From the NCBI RefSeq assembly GCF_017377395.1, contig NZ_CP061800.1:682001-746000 (forward strand): DNA of 64,000 bases. The letters run 5' to 3'. The notes under the pieces are model-generated. The model worked only from the letters and a program-made list of their open reading frames with translations, was not told the DNA's origin and did no database searches. The position numbers were made by a program, and so were the translations under genes. This document shows positions 63,806 through 64,000 of the stretch, one piece after another. Each line of letters begins with the position of its first letter. The first letter of the stretch is position 1. The DNA comes from Desulfonema magnum (GTDB lineage: Bacteria; Desulfobacterota; Desulfobacteria; Desulfobacterales; 4be13).

Positions 63806-64000
63806 ATGTCTGAAATGTCTGATGATTGGCCGCCGGTAAAACAAGATAATGGGAGAAATTGGAGTAAAGCCAAACTCACGATTCTGAAATTATTATGGTC
63901 AGGTGAATGGGTGGAAGGTGCAAAAGTTTACGAAGTTACCAAGCATACATGCCGGAGTAAGAAAAAACGTCAGCAACACGAAAAGGCAAGACTACTGCTT
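63806..64000 (+). CDS. Unidentified protein, 3' end outside window
   Basis: ATG 63806 with GACGGGGATGAG upstream opens a frame of 65 codons to the window edge (MSEMSDDWPPVKQDNGRNWS, then KAKLTILKLLWSGEWVEGAK). It directly follows the XRE regulator, an arrangement frequent for restriction enzymes or toxins, but the visible part has no diagnostic motif and I do not assign a function. Confidence 0.5.
   Translation, partial: MSEMSDDWPPVKQDNGRNWSKAKLTILKLLWSGEWVEGAKVYEVTKHTCRSKKKRQQHEKARLLL

Noticed and set aside
1-64000. tRNA, rRNA or riboswitch genes
   Set aside because: I looked for cloverleaf ends, rRNA-like blocks and known leader motifs and saw none that I could support by eye.

Overview
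The window carries an intact dissimilatory-sulfite-reductase-linked membrane complex (dsrK-dsrJ-dsrO-dsrP), so the host is almost certainly a sulfate- or sulfite-reducing member of the Desulfobacterota. The heavy load of small palindromic elements, DDE transposase wrecks, Rpn/PD-(D/E)XK 'transposases', dockerin-bearing secreted proteins, caspase-like peptidases and surface proteins fits large-genome Desulfobacterales such as Desulfonema. That genus-level guess is inference; the sulfate-reducer call is firm.

Layout. 0-4 kb: 3' part of dsrK, then dsrJ, dsrO and dsrP, closed by a clear terminator. 4-6 kb: an Rpn-family nuclease gene lying between the real dsrP end and a diverged second copy of that end, followed by IS and TonB-receptor remnants. 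6-8 kb: aat and a cysteine-rich unknown. 8.2-12 kb: three TerD-like genes and an M48 peptidase. 12-19 kb: an Mrr-type nuclease, two dockerin proteins (one a truncated C13/caspase-like peptidase), a tandemly duplicated Rpn unit with a 68-bp satellite, and repeats. 19-27 kb: a secreted caspase-family protease, an M48-TPR peptidase, a fourth TerD-like gene and a hybrid histidine kinase lacking its phospho-acceptor His. 28-32 kb: a nine-unit 89-bp tandem array, then secreted LamG and DegP-like proteins. 32-34 kb: DUF1232 protein, methyltransferase, and the stub of an Rrf2 regulator. 33.8-44.6 kb: a graveyard of nested insertion sequences and broken FG-GAP/PKD/DUF4114 surface proteins. 45-47 kb: an intact TonB-dependent receptor. 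47.6-51.3 kb: a beta-oxidation pair (hydroxyacyl-CoA dehydrogenase/enoyl-CoA hydratase plus thiolase). 51.6-54.3 kb: GDP-fucose synthesis genes fcl and gmd. 54.6-62.4 kb: a plasmid-like replicon with a Rep_3-family initiator, 12 spaced iterons, 4 tandem inverted 22-bp iterons and a matching operator; a response regulator, a truncated TonB receptor and a DUF4365-HicA-DUF2442 cluster lie in the same interval, which is bounded by related direct repeats. 62.4-64 kb: a UPF0175/PIN toxin-antitoxin pair, an XRE regulator and the start of an unidentified gene.

The core metabolic genes (sulfite reduction, beta-oxidation, GDP-fucose synthesis, aat) are intact and tightly organised. Most of the rest is accessory DNA. 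The most interesting items are the iteron replicon, the Rpn gene flanked by a duplicated dsrP 3' end, MITEs nested inside MITEs with readable target duplications, the 89-bp array, heptanucleotide repeats placed between operon genes, and the clustering of TerD-like proteins with M48 and caspase-like proteases. All motif positions and repeat boundaries were read by eye; no database search was run.
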